Positions 33,267-46,141 of a DNA stretch of 62,000 bases are shown in pieces. The notes beneath the pieces are model-generated. The model did no database searches and was not told the DNA's origin. It saw nothing but the letters and a program-made list of their open reading frames with translations. Position 1 is the first letter of the stretch; each line of letters begins with the position of its first letter. Origin of the DNA: Adiantum capillus-veneris (Eukaryota > Streptophyta > Polypodiopsida > Polypodiales > Pteridaceae); assembly GCA_014529385.2 (NCBI GenBank), contig CM043945.1, positions 96,016,612 through 96,078,611 on the forward strand. Direction: 5' to 3'. A program made the position numbers and the translations under genes.

Positions 33267-36200
33267 ATGGCTGAAAATAATCAGGAGAGTAGAATGAACA
33301 TTGATAGCTTTGATTTTGCACATGAAGGTGCTAATGATGATGCGCCCATGTTTGTGAATTATCTCGTCACTAGGTTGTAGCAAGCTATGGACAACCCTGC
33401 TTTGCAAGCCAAAGTTACTCAACAACTTCGTGCTTATGGTATTTCCCTTCCTCTCCAAGAGGAGAGAGAGCTTAGGAGGCCTCTTGAAGAGACCCCCAAA
33501 AGAAGACTCTCTCCCATTCGAGAGGAGGAATCCAAAGAGCAAGAAAGCAATGAAAGTTTAAGTTCCTCTGAAGATGTGGCTCCATGAAGACGGTGGTCTA
33601 GACGATCGCCCACTCCTCCCAAGAGGAAAAGATCAACACATAGTCCTTCTCCTCATTACTCTGAAAGGCAAGAGAGGAAACAAAGGAAGAAAAAGGCTAG
33701 GAAGAGGTCACACTCTTCTTCACCTTCCTCCTCTTCCGACGAAAGTTATGGCTATTCTCCTAGAGAATACAAGAGGGGAGGACATCGCAAATCATTTCCT
33801 GCATGGCGAAGTTCACAAAAGCTAAAGAAGTTCAAGTAGGGAGGAAAGAGTATCTCTTTTCTCACCTATGATGGCACCTTTGGTGCTACCGACAAAGTGT
33901 TGGCCTTCATCTAGAAATTTGATGCGGCCTTTGGAGACGAGGGCTTCACAGAGTCTCCAAGCTATGCCATGTAGCTATGCACTTCCAAAAATCAGCTCGT
34001 CAATGGTGGGCTAGCCTTTGTGGCAATGGTGAAGCCCTAAAGACATGGAAAACTCTACGAGTTTCCATCATGAAGCAATTCCTTGCAAGCGATGCAAAAG
34101 ACAAAGTGCTTATTGAATGGCGCAGCTTGAAGATTCTCTCTCATGAGTCTATCCACAAGTACGTAGACAAGTTTTGGGATTTACATCTCAAGGCTACTCT
34201 CTTTCAAAAGATAGACTTTGCCGAGAAAAGGCAGCAATTCTGTGCGGAATTACCTGAAGAGATGGCCGAATGCATCAACTCTCAACGGCCTGGTACTATT
34301 AGCGAAGTAATCCATCACACCATGGTTGCTTCACGCATCAATTTCCATCAAGGGGCTAGACGTAATGTCAAGCCCATGGAAAACAAAGACAAAAATGATG
34401 CAAAGGGGAAAACCAATGTTCAAAATAATTCCCAAGTCACTTCCAACAATAACAACAATCGGTCCAAGGAGAAGGGAGTTTACAAAGGTAAAAACAAACT
34501 CTCTCTTGAAGGACATGGCTATCGTTCTTACCCCAAGAAGAATACTCGCAATGAGACTCCTAGGGCTTCCGCCATCAAAGCTCCAAAAGAGGATGCTCAT
34601 TGCAAAGGATCATCACTTTCCTATGCTTGGGGAAAGGTAAGAGAGCATGATGCCTTCATCTTGTTTGACCCTGGCTCTACTCTGAACTTCATATCAATGG
34701 ATTTGGCCACCAAGTTGGGCATTCAATCTTTTGAGATGGAATGTATGGTAATGGCTGACACAGCTTTGAAGGGACAACAAGCCTCTGTTACTCCCTTGAT
34801 TGGGAAGTTGAGGCTTCATGTCCAAAGCTATGTCGACAAAGAAGACTTCTTCATCTCTCCTCTCCAGCATGAGGATGCTATCCTAAGGGCACCATGGTTT
34901 GATTGCATGGCTGCCAACATGAAGTTCCCTGAAAGGAGAATCTACTTCACCTACAGGGGAAAGAACATGTATATAGATGCTAGTGAGCATGGTCGCACTA
35001 TTCCACTTGTAAATCCTCTTGCTTTTGATAAGTCAATGAAGAGCTCAATTTCTGCATACATGATTTTTGTCAAAGAGTCTCTAAAAGATACTAATGTTTC
35101 ATCAAATGTAAATGGTAGGAATCAAGAAGAGTTAGACTTGTCTAATTTTCTAAAAGGATTCCAAGATGTGTTCATTGATTATATCCCTATGGACTTACCT
35201 CCAACACGAGGGGATGATGACCATCGCATTGAGCTCCTCCCAGGAAGCTCACCGCCTAACAAACCTCCTTATCAAGTCTCACAAGCTCAACAAGAGGAGA
35301 TCATGAGGCAAGTACAAGAACTGGTAGACAAAGGGATGGTGAGGCCTAGTTCCTCTCCCTTTTATTCTCCAGTCCTTTTAGTGCAAAAGAAAGATGGTAC
35401 ATACCGTATGTGTGTGGACTATCGAGCACTAAACCATATCACTATCAAAAACAGATTTCCCGTGCCTCGGGTAGAAGATCTGTTTGATAAGCTACAAGGC
35501 TCTACCTACTTCACTAGGATTGACCTTAAGAGTGTCTATCATCAAATAAGGATAGTGGATGAAGATATCTTAAAGCCCTCGTTTCGCACAACGTTTAGTC
35601 TTTATGAATATCTAGTCATGCCTTTTGGCTTGACTAATGCACTAGCTACGTTCAATCGTCTGATGGAGAAAATTTTTAGACCATATCGCAAATTCACTGG
35701 AGTGTTCTTTGATGATATCGTCATCTACTCCAAGTCTTTGGAGGAACATAAGCAACATCTCCAAGTGATTTTTCAAGCATTGAGGGAGAACAAGCTTTTT
35801 CTCAACCAAAAGAAAAGCGAATTCTTCCTTCAAGAGATTCAATGCCTAGGTCATATTATCTCTCATGATGGTATCCGAATGGATCCATCAAAGTTAGAGG
35901 TAATAAAATCATGGCCTAACCCAAGAAATCTACATGAGCTAAGAAGATTTATTGGTATGTGCGCATACTATAGACGCTTCATAGCAAAATTCTCTCAAGT
36001 AGCAAGACCACTACACGACTTAACTGAGAAGAACGTTAAGTATGTATGGACTGCTAAGGAGAAAAATGCTTTTGATAAGCTCAAAGAGAAGCTTACTTCC
36101 CAACCAGTCCTAGTGCTTCCGAATCTCTCAAAGCCATTTGGGGTCCACTGTGATGCTTGTGGTGATTGCCTTGGAGCAGTTTTGCTTCAAGAAGGGCATG

Positions 36201-38000
36201 CCATAGCATATGAGAGCCGAAGGCTCAATACTGATGAAAAGAGTCTTGGGCATTTATGAGAAAGAGCTTTTAGATGTTCTACATGCCCTAGACACATGGA
36301 AGCACTACCTATTGGGGACTCCATTTATCCTACAAACCGACCACCAAAGTCTTAAGTATTTCATGACGCAAACCAAGATTTCAGACAAACAAATGAGGTG
36401 GGAAAATTTTATTTTGCAATTTAATTTCCATATTTCTCACATAGCTGCTAAGCACAATCAAGTGGCCGATGCACTTTCACGATGACCAAAAGTTAATGCG
36501 GTGTCTATAGCTACTCACAATGATCTATCCTCTATGAAAGATGAGTATGCTACTGACCTTGACTTTAGAGACATAATGTCAGCCCTTGCTCTGGGGAAGA
36601 AAGAGGAACCATTCACCTTTTAGGATGGTTATCTTCTCCATGGCAATAGGCTATGTGTTACCCATTCCCTTCGTGAGAAAGTTATGTATGAATCATATGC
36701 TCCTCCATATGCGGGGCATAGAGGTATTCAACCTACTCTCCGAGGAGTAGAGACGTACTTCTATTGGCCTACCATGAAAGTGGACATACAAGAGTATGTT
36801 TCAAAATGTGTAGTATGCCAAAAGACCAAGTATGATAGAGGGAAGCAACCTGGATTACTCCAGCCATTGCCTATCCCAAATTCACCATGGGAGAGTATAT
36901 CCATGGATTTCATCTTTGGATTATCCAAGTCTATCCATGGGAATACAGGAATATGGACAATAGTCGACAGGTTTAACAAGCAACCAAATTTTATTCCTGT
37001 CAAAAAGACTATTAAGGCACGTCAAATGGCAACTCTCTTCATATCTCAAATTTTCAAGCACCATGGATTACCCACATCCATCATGTCAGATAGAGATCCT
37101 AGAATGACCAGTAATTTCTAGAGATCCTAGAATGACCAGTAATTTCTAGAAAGGTCTCTTTGAAAATCTAGGAACAAGATTGAATTTCTCTTCGGCCTAT
37201 TACCCACAAACGGATGGCCAAAGTGAGATAGCCAATCTTACGATACTCGATCTACTCAAGAATTATGTTACCAAAGTAGATCAACGCTCACAATGGAAAA
37301 AGTACTTACCTCTTGTAGAGTATGCCTACAATAATACTGTACATACTTCTACGGGAAAAGCACGTTCTGAGATCATTGAGGGAAGACCTAAAAGTCCCTT
37401 TGGTACTCAAAGTACATGGGAAGATCTTTACCGTGACCTACAAGAATCTTTTCAAAAGATTAAGGAGGCTATATCCATCTCTCAACAAAGGCAAAAAGCT
37501 GCTGCTGATAAGCATAGAAGAGCCTTAATGCTCAAAGAAAATGATTGGGTCTTACTCAAGTTTCCTAAGGCTCGATTAAGGCAAACGATGGGAAAAAATC
37601 CTACGGGCCATCAAAAGTATTATGCTAAACTAGCAAAATATACTATGGTCCTTTCCAAATCTTGAAGCCCATCAGTGAGACGGCTTATCAAGTCAAGTTG
37701 CCTAACCATTGGCTCATACACAATGCCTTTCATGTAAGCCTACTTAAGCCCTACAAAGGAGAGCCACCAGCTGAACCAATTATTGAATACCCTCCCGAAG
37801 TTGAAGACCAAGAAGAGGTGCTACAACCAGAAGCTATCCTTCGCCATGAAGACAAGGTACTACGACATGGTAAGATTATCCGATGGTATCTTATTAAGTT
37901 CAAAAATTATCCTTTTGAAGATGCTAGATGGATGCAAGGAATACAGCTTAAGGATAGTATGAACCTTGTCAATGCTTACAATGCTATATTAGAGTAAGCA
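33267..38000 (+). pseudogene. Ty3/gypsy chromovirus gag-pol, decayed
   Basis: Gag begins MAENNQESRMNID at 33,267 but meets TAG at 33,378 and further stops before 33,977. The long frame 33,977-36,259 holds the Gag core, an aspartic protease with FDPGSTLNF (usual DSG is DPG), and reverse transcriptase with YRMCVDYRALN, DLKSVYHQIR and the active-site FDDIVIYSK. RNase H continues after a frameshift near 36,230 (FILQTDHQSLKYF, ADALSR). Integrase follows a TAG at 36,622: CVVCQKTKYD zinc site, SMDFIFGL, SDRDPRMTSNF. A 28-bp tandem duplication (37,092-37,147) shifts the frame, then YYPQTDGQSEIANL. A C-terminal chromodomain (EAILRHEDK, WYLIKFKNYPFEDARW) ends at 37,997. The order PR-RT-RH-INT-chromodomain places it in the chromoviruses. 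Confidence 0.9.
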
Positions 38001-38344
38001 AATGTCTTTTAAACGACTCATGTTTTTGTCTTATAAGACTAGTCCTCTTTTTAATTGTGCACAAATTTAGCTAGTATGCTTGCTTAGAATCATGTTTGTG
38101 ATGACGACGCCTCTCAAACACCAAGTAGAATTTGTCACTCTACTTTGGGAGAATAAAATGGACTAAAGAGTAGACATGCTTGCGACAGCTATGTCTCCCA
38201 AGCACCAAATGGATTAGTCATCTATCTTTGAAAGATGTCGTAGGGTAAAAAGGGATCCTCTACCCGGTAAAATTGACTAATGACTAAGGCTTTATCTCTT
38301 CTACCTCATAGTCGTGGAAGACTATGATTTCAAGAGAGAGGTAA

Positions 38345-39165
38345 TGTCATAAAATCTAATATCTAATATCTAATATCTAACCAATCCAAATTATTTTCTC
38401 ATATTAAATTGATCACTTAATGTGGGAGAATAAACGGGAACAAGTGTTAAGATATAGACATGTGCTTATAGATCTATCTCAACACGGGGCCAATGGTAAA
38501 GGGGCCCAAATGAGAGATGGTCTATCAAAGAGCAAGGGTAAAAAATGGAGCATAAGACCTTAGGGTTAGCTTCATTGAAGACCTCCAATAATGTGTGTAA
38601 AAGTTCTTTGACCTTAGGTAAGCTAGGGCTAAGCTTGAGACACGGGAACCCGACCCAGCTCGAGGTGCTTGTCCTGCTTGTCATGCTTGATGACTAAGGT
38701 GCTTGAGGTTCTTGATGATTGAGGTGCTTGAGATTCTTGAGGTGCATAATGATTGAGATTCTTGAGGTGCTTGACATGCTTGAGATGCTAGGGTTTCACT
38801 TGAGGTGATAACCCAACCCAAGCTTAAAGTGCTTAAGAGCCAAGCTTGTGGTGGGAACTGGGCCTATGCATGAGGGGCTTAAGGTGTCACAAAGTCAAAT
38901 ATTCAATCCCTACAAGGAGAGGGCGAGCCCTACATGAGGGGGATGAGAGATAACACCCACACACTCACATGAGGCATGCATGGTACAAAGAAAGCAAAAG
39001 GGACACTTGTCAAGTTCCTCCTCATGTTGCCCTCATGGTGTGCCTGAAGCCTATTGGTTGGCCACCCAAGGGGTCCAATAATAATTTAGGAGATTTAATT
39101 ATTTGATTTAGCATTTATCTAGTCCTCTCTCTCAAAGGGGAAAGGGGGACACTTGTCTCAAGGCT
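38345..39165 (+). repeat. 3' LTR of chromovirus (homologous part)
   Basis: It starts TGTCATAAAATCTAATATC after the purine-rich AGAGAGAGGTAA and matches the 5' LTR to GGCT at 39,165. The sequence beyond (39,166 to perhaps 39,590) looks LTR-like but has no 5' counterpart, so the real end may lie further right. I could not find a partner for the left flanking GTACC. Confidence 0.7.
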
Positions 39166-40030
39166 ACCCTTGCTGCTTGTAATGCCTCCTGCTTATGATT
39201 GGCTAGGCGTAGAGGGGTCCAATGAGCTTCAAGCATGAGCTACAAGGGGGGGTCAACCCAAGAAAGCTAGGGGGTTGCTTAGGGGGTATACTCACCCACA
39301 CACACTCACAAACACTCTCATTGTGTGCTATGCAAAGTGCAAGATCCCCCTCTCCTTCTCCAAGAAAGTAGAGGTTTAGAGCCTACACCAACACTCTTGG
39401 ATATGGAGTGCAAATCCAACCAAGAGCCATGCTTCAATGCTTAAGCTTTCCATCTCCTTCTTCTTCATTACTATGCTATTATGTATGCTAGCAACAAGAG
39501 TTATGATAAGTGAGGAACTAATTCTTTCTCGTACGAAATGTTTCTTCTTCCTCTTCCCTACCCTCATTCCCTGCTAGCTCTCTCCACCTTCAAAGGTGTT
39601 TGAGGTCTTGGGAATGAGGCTTGGGATAGTTAAAGCTTTCTTCAAGTTTATGCTATGTTTGTGATGCATGAAGCTTTCCAATTTCATTGCATCACCTAGT
39701 TTACAAGGGACACAAAGATTGTATTGTAACAAGTCTCTCTTAATGGGAGAAATCATAATAAAAATGCCTATTGGAGGGGGGACTGGCTCCACATAAATCC
39801 GGTCCTCAACTGTTGTCATGTTCTCTAAATTCTCTCTCATGCAAAAGCATTGTTCATGCCAAGTTAACTAATTGCTATGATTATGTTGCTATCTTCAATT
39901 ATGTTCACCCGATATGCTCACAAATCCAGTTCTCAAAAGTACTCTCATTAATTTCCGCTACTCTCAAAATAAATAGGCAATTCCATTACAACACCAAAGG
40001 TGGATCTCCATGTGGTAACATTGGATTTCC
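39166..40030. other. Unresolved junction between chromovirus and gene II
   Basis: This stretch must contain the true right end of the chromovirus and the resumption of transposase-like gene II. A minus-strand open frame at 39,574-39,840 is not clearly part of either. No target-site duplication was found. Confidence 0.4.
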
Positions 40031-40973
40031 TTATATGTCAGTTTTCCAAAGGCAAATACTTCCACTCCAATTTGATACACCTACATGTGCCTTATATTGC
40101 ATCATGGGTGTCTCATCTTGCATAAAAAACCTAAATTGAAGAGGTTTGCAATGGCCAACAAGTATGTCTTGTCCATCACAAAGATAGCCATCACAATATT
40201 GCTTGAAATCAGGGACCTTTGTGAGCATAAATGGAGCTGGAGATGAAGATGAGCTATTCCTTAGTGTATCCATCAAATGAGGCAAAGTATAAGTTTATGT
40301 AACTCTCAACTTCTGTGAAAACTTACTGAACATTGCATCTATGTCCTCATGTGTATGCCCAACCATCAGAATCCTAGTTGAATGGTTTTGAAAACGCCCC
40401 TTGCAACAAGCATGGACAAATAGGAAAATAAGTATCGATTTTTGTTCTCCCCTGTACAATTATCTAATTGTAGTAACAAGTTCTTCGGTAACTTGCAAAA
40501 TGATGGTCCGCCAATTCTTCTTCTGTAGTTTTTGATGTCTGCACAATGCGATCACTCAAGTTGTGGTAGTCCAAAGCATCCCTTGAGTTCAAAGAATTCA
40601 GTAGTGAGATAGAGCTCCTTGGTAGTCCTTTGGTTGCTAGATCACCAAGAGGATGCTTATCTATCCTCTCTAGGTTATGTAAACAATTAGCAATTGAGCC
40701 AATTGTAAGATTTGGATCAATTGGCCACAAACCATTCAAGACAAAGTGACCATAATGAGCTTCTCCATGTCCATGAGTGATCATACCTATCAATGCCACT
40801 TGCAAATTGTATCTGGAGTCCACACCCTTAGGAACAACGCGTAATCTAGGAATTGCAATCTTCTTTTGATCCATCCTATCATGAATTATGCATACATACT
40901 TTTGTGGTTGTGTTTCTGAATATGTGCACCATGCATAATATAGGCTCCTGCAACTCTTTTGTTGTGCCATGTG

Positions 40974-41036
<63 letters not shown>

Positions 41037-41900
41037 AGAAGGTTTAGCTTCTAGCCTTGCCTTGATTGAATTACAAACATTGCACTTAGAGAACTCACTT
41101 GTCTTTGTTAAAGTGACATGTGGATACTCTTTGTTCCACATCCTACCAAAAGAAGACTGAGATAACTTCTTCTCATAACCCATTTGGTCAAGTGTCATGT
41201 TGATTTCTCTTAAAATGTCAACCTATTTGTACGTTGATGGAATCACTAATTGAGTGTCTCTCGAGCCATCTAGTAGTGTTCTACTTCTGTGTGGCATTTT
41301 CTCAGAGTTGTTATCCACAAACTCATTTAGCAATGCTCTTGCTAAATTAGTATGTTGAAGTCCTCGTCTTAATGTGCATGTGTTACAATGCACATTATGG
41401 CGCACACCATTTTCAAAATTTTCCTTGTAGTGGTAAAATGATGTCTTTGGTATCCCATGCAACTCATACCATGCTCTACAACAAACAATATAGCCATTTA
41501 TCTTGAATTGGTATCGCATCTTTTCATCTTTCTGATAGCATATAGATAGGACATCATAAACATAATTAGTATATGCTTTCTGAGACTCTCCCCAAAATTC
41601 TTGCCGTAACCTTGTCACCATATCCCGATCTGCAAACTGACAGCATTTTTGTCCACAACAATCAATACATGAAACCCTTTGAGTGGACTCAATTGCAAGA
41701 TAAAAAGCAGAAGCTGGTGCTGTTCTTTTTTTCCGAGATCTGTTGATAAAAGTGTAGCGCCGCTTCCTTAACAGTGTAGCAACGATATTCCCATCACCAT
41801 ATTTTATAGCATTATCATCAATGGATACATCAGATTTTGCACATCTAGCATGAATCCCATTAATATGAACAAAGCGTTGTAATGGCATCCCATCCAACAT
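40031..41900 (-). pseudogene. DDE transposase-like gene II, catalytic part
   Basis: The minus strand gives a Cys-rich N-terminal domain (CIDCCGQKCCQF, RQEFWGESQKAY, INGYIVCCRAWYELHG), an in-frame TAG at 41,223-41,225 and a CX2C site (EFSKCNVCNSIKARLEA). An in-frame Arg-Glu run from a CT microsatellite follows, then IIHDRMDQKKIAIPRL (first Asp) and WPIDPNLTIGSI. After a frame change come LLLQLDNCTGENKNRY (second Asp) and, with a 1-base deletion, LMVGHTHEDIDAMFSKF (Glu). A last piece (40,285-40,031) has LTKVPDFKQYC and ILVGHCKPLQF. D..D..E spacing and flanking motifs fit a DDE/RNase-H-fold transposase related to the DUF7869-type families as I recall them. Nuclear DNA strand transfer would be its role, but this copy is dead. 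Confidence 0.7.
40978..41033. repeat. (CT)n microsatellite inside transposase coding
   Basis: About 28 CT units keep the reading frame open as an Arg-Glu dipeptide run between a CX2C zinc site and the first catalytic Asp region. It presumably expanded within an existing charged helix. Confidence 0.9.
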
Positions 41901-42640
41901 GGTTGTCTGCTTGATGGGTCACTTTACCAAAGTGATGCTAGCCACATCAGGCATGTTCTCACTAATTTCATTCTCTCTTTCAATACCCACACCCACAAAA
42001 TCATCACCAAGTACATGGAAGTTAACATAATCATTTGGAAATACATATAAGATGGTCCCTTCATATGCAATTTACATCATAGTGTCATCCTTTAAAAGTA
42101 CCCTTTGATTTCTCCAAGATTCTGGTATCAATGTTTCAAACTCTAGGCTTGTTATAGGTATTGCATCTGTTAAGTAGAGGATCAGGTTGATCCCCTTGTT
42201 CATCACCACTGTAGCTTTCATTTGTGTCAATCGGGTTGTCATTTATCATGGAAGACTGCAAAAGAAGCTTGGGCCATCGAACGGCACTTCATAATGACCT
42301 TTGGAGAGATGTAGTATCCGTTGTAGGAAAAGGGAGCATCACATCCTTAAAACATCCTCCACTAGTATAGATACATTTCCTTGCCCTATTTTTGTACCAC
42401 CACATGTGGAATATGGATCTGTTCTAAACACACAACCAATACCAACAATTTCATTATCAAGAATCAAATGTACTTTCTCCCCATATTCGAAGTCCATCCT
42501 GCAAGTGAAAAAAATATGTTGTCAAGTTCATACTCATAGGTTCTTCTCTTTGAGCAAAATTTTATAATTTCCATTATAAAAGACACGAGGATTATGAATG
42601 TTAATAGTCCAATGACTTTCAATTTGAAGAGCCCCAATGA
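41901..42640. other. Upstream flank of transposase-like gene II
   Basis: No clear coding continues beyond 41,900 on the minus strand. This may hold the 5' leader and promoter of gene II. I see no terminal inverted repeat before the satellite begins. Confidence 0.4.
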
Positions 42641-45000
42641 AAGTGGATAAATGATGACCCACTTACTATATTAAAACATAGCTTGGTCAAGTGGTGGACC
42701 TAGTTCTAATGTCATCACTAAACGACTATAGAGCTTGCATTTCAATGTCCAAGTAATAATTATTTCAATGGAAGCAACGTTTGAGAAGTGATGCATATTG
42801 GCTCAAGAATCCCCTCCCTATTTAAGTGGCATAGCTTGGACAAGTGGTGGACCTAGTTATAAAGCTCAATGTCCAAGGTGAACTAGTGCATGACCCTGCT
42901 TCCTAGTGTCCAAGTAGTCATTGTCCCAAACCATCCATGGTAGTAAACATAGTAGCTACACTCCTTTCACACATTGACCTTGAAACAATAGAGATAGCTT
43001 CTTTCAATAGAGCTAACTTGGACAAGTGGTGGACCTCTGCTCCAAACCTCCATAACACAATGTTTAGTAGGTTGGACAAGTGGTGGACCTCTGCTCCAAA
43101 CCATCCATGGTAGTAAACATAGTAGCTCCACTCCATTCTTTCACTGACCTTGAAATAATAGAGATAGCTTCTTTCAATATATTTAGCTTGGACATGTGGT
43201 GGACCTTCAATAAACCACCTTGAGTTAAATACTCCATAACACAATGGATAGTAGGTTGAAGAAGTGGTGGACCTTTGCTTGAAACCTTCCATGTTAATAG
43301 ACATAGTAGCTACACTCCAATTACACATTGACCTTGAAACAATAGAGATAGCTTATTTTAGTACAACTAGATTGGACAGGTGGTGGACCTTCAAACCATC
43401 ATGGGCTAAAGTGTCCATGACACAATGGATAGTAGGTTGGACAAGTGGTGGACCTCTGCTTCAAACCATCCATGGTAGTAAACATAGTAGGTACACTCCA
43501 TTCACACATTGACCTTGAAACAATAGGGATAGCTTGTTTCAGTAGAGCTAGCTTGGACAGTTGTTGGAACTTCAAACCACCTTTTGCTAAAGCCTCCATG
43601 ACACAATGGATAGTAGGTTGGACAAGTGGTGGACCTCTGTCCCAAACCATCCATGGTAGTAAAAATAGTAGCTACACTCCATTGACACATTGACTTTGAA
43701 ACAATAAAGATAGCTTCTTTCAATAGAGCTAGCTTGGAGAGGTGGTGGACCTTAAAACCACCTAGGGCTAAAGCCTCCATAAGATAGCGGGTAGTAGGTT
43801 GGACCTAGTTCTAATGTAATCACTAAAATACTATAGGACGTGCATCTCAATGTCCAAGTAGGCCTTAATTATTTCAATGGAAGCAAGGTTTGAGAAGCGG
43901 TGGATATTGGCTCAAGAACCCCTCCCTATTTTAGTGACATAGCTTGGACAAGTGGTGGACCTAGTTTTAAAGCTCATTGTCCAAGGTAAACTAGTGCAAG
44001 ACCCTGCTTCCTAGTGTCCAAGCAGTCATTGCTTCTGAAAATGTAAGCAAGGTTGGACAAGTGGTGGACCTACTTTTAATGACCAAGGTCAATTTCCAAT
44101 CTCCAAACAGCCCTTGTTGAAGCTGAACTACTAATGGAAGAACAAAGTGGTTGGTGGTGGATAGTGGACTAGGGTTACTACGTTCAAGCATAGCTTGGAC
44201 AAGTGTTGGACCTAGCTTTAATGGCCAATGACTAAGGTGAAATATTAATGCAAACGCAAAATGGTTGGCGGGAAGATCAAGTGGTGGAAATAGGATGAGG
44301 CCTACTAAGAGTATAGCGTGGACAAGTGGTGGCCTAGTTTTAATGGCCAATGCAAACGGTGAACTACAAATGCAAGAAGGAGTTGGTTGGTGGAACAAGT
44401 GGTGGATAGTGGACCGGTTTTACTATCTAGTTTTAATGGCCAATTCCAAAGGTGAAATATTAATGCAAGAACAAAGTGGTTGGACAATTGGCGGGGTGGA
44501 ATCCAGTTGCGGATAGTGCTATTTTAGAGTAGTACAACTTCGACAAGTGACGGACCTAGTTTTAATTGCCCTTGACTAAGGTGAACTACTAATGCAAAAA
44601 CAAAGTGGTTGGCGAGCAGAACAAGTGGTGGAAGTGGACGAGGCCTACTAGAAGTATAGCTTGGACAAGTGGTGGACCAGATTATAATGGCTAATGTCGA
44701 AGGTGAAATATTAATGCAAGAACAAAATGGTTGGACAATTAGTGCTATGTTAGAGTAGTACAACTTGGACAAGTGGTGGACCTAGTTTTAATGGTCCATG
44801 ACTAAGAAGAACTACTAATGCAAAAACAAAGTGGTTGGCGGGTGAAACAAGTGGTGGCAATTGCCATAGTATAGCTTGGACAAGTGGTGGACTTAGTTTT
44901 AATGGCCAATGCTGAAGGTAAAATACTAATGCAATAACAAACTGGTTGGACAATTGACGATGGGACCTGGTGGCAGATAGTGGACTAGGCCTACTATGTT
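42640..45000. repeat. Satellite array, GGACAAGTGGTGGACCT motif (left block)
   Basis: The motif GGACAAGTGGTGGACCT and variants recur throughout. Between about 43,070 and 43,800 the spacing of the GGTTGGACAAGTGG form is close to 181 bases (43,071, 43,255, 43,436, 43,616, 43,797). Each unit holds two motif copies about 116 and 65 bases apart plus CCATCCATGGTAGTAAACAT and CACATTGACCTT. From 43,800 to 45,000 a related, shorter and more irregular unit takes over (AACTACTAATGCAA, AACAAAGTGGTTGG). The repeated open frames on both strands are translations of the satellite. Confidence 0.9.
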
Positions 45001-45583
45001 AGACTACATGTTAAACAAGTGAGTTGTGTAGGTTTTGGGCTAAGATCTTGCTTCCTGATCTGAAGGGCTCGGAAAGCAACAGAAGCAGTCATGGAAGAGT
45101 CTAAGACCAGTTTAATAATGTGACTTGTTGCTTTTTTTATTACCTTTTTGGCCAAGAAGTTATATGCTATAGGAAGGTCTAACAGCGGTGCTGCTTCCAC
45201 CAATTCCCTGACCATTCGTCCTTTCATACCGCTACTAGATTGGTTTTCAAGTGAAGCCAAGTGATAGCTTTTGGGAATATGAACAACTTAATTGTCCCTT
45301 TTTGTGCTTTAATTCTATGCAGGTGGCCTTTGAAACTGATATGAAACTTGTCTCTCTAGACTTTTTAGGGTAAGGATGCTTAAGTTGGGTACCCAAAAGT
45401 TTTAACTTGGAAAAGGTATTAAGAAACGCCTTTAAAAGGTCTAGGTGTGTACATTATCTCGCAAGATTTCATCCTAGCCCTTGGTTGCTATATTCTAAGT
45501 TCCCAGTCAAAAGTTATGACAGAATAGGCAACCTGGACTTGAAACAGGATAATAAAACTCAAAACAGGCTATATTTGAAGTTT

Positions 45584-45619
45584 AGGTCCCATATGTGCCA
45601 TGAGGCACATATGGGACCT
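45584..45619. repeat. Perfect palindrome, 16-bp arms
   Basis: The arm AGGTCCCATATGTGCC, a 4-base loop ATGA and the exact reverse complement GGCACATATGGGACCT. It overlaps the next palindrome by four bases. Confidence 0.98.
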
Positions 45620-45709
45620 TTAAGATTAGAAGGATAATGACCTATATCTTGGTTTGTGCCTCATGGCACAAACCAAGATATAGGTCATTATCCTTCTAAT
45701 CTTAAAGGT
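45616..45709. repeat. Perfect palindrome, 45-bp arms
   Basis: The arms at 45,616-45,660 and 45,665-45,709 are exact reverse complements across all 45 bases, with the 4-base loop TCAT. The arm ends GTTTGTGCC. Its loop-side GTGCC/GGCAC is shared with the smaller palindrome next to it. Confidence 0.98.
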
Positions 45710-45779
45710 CGTGTTCGTTGCTTACTTGGCATTCGCACACAAAAAACAAAAACCTAGGGTCGCTTTCACGCACAACACG

Positions 45780-46110
45780 AAATAGGTATTGCTGCAGAGG
45801 TCGTCATCAGAGAAATAGGTCGTTGTTGCCGTTACCGAGCAGGTCTCCATCGTAGAGCAGGTTACTATTGCAAACCACGTTGCTATTGCAGGTGGTATCG
45901 CCATCGCAGAACAACTCAACACCAAAGAACAGTTCTCCATCACCATCTGAGAAAATCAGGTTGCTATTGCCATCATCGAGCAGATCGCCATCACAGAGCA
46001 GGTTGCACCATCACATAGCAGATCGCTATTGCAAAGCAAGTTGTTATTGTAGAGCAAGTCGCTATTGTGGAACACATTCACACAACAAAATAGGTCGACA
46101 CAGCAGAACA
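45780..46110. repeat. Degenerate minisatellite (GAGCAGGTCGCTATTGC type)
   Basis: Short units such as GAGCAGGTTGCTATTGC, GCAAAGCAAGTTGTTATTG and GAGCAAGTCGCTATTG recur about every 27 bases. A short CT microsatellite follows at 46,118-46,141. No gene is evident. Confidence 0.7.
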
Positions 46111-46141
46111 GGTACATCTTTCTCTCTCTCTCTCTCTCTCG

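Noticed and set aside
39574-39840. Minus-strand frame starting MRENLENMTTVED as part of transposase-like gene II
   Set aside because: It lies in the right place, but I could not match it to the family or join it to either side, so it is left unresolved.
44994-45260. Minus-strand open frame with LVEAAPLLDLPIAYNF and IIKLVLDSSMTAS
   Set aside because: It has some protein-like character and could be an exon, but there is no domain, no splice support and no neighbouring exon.
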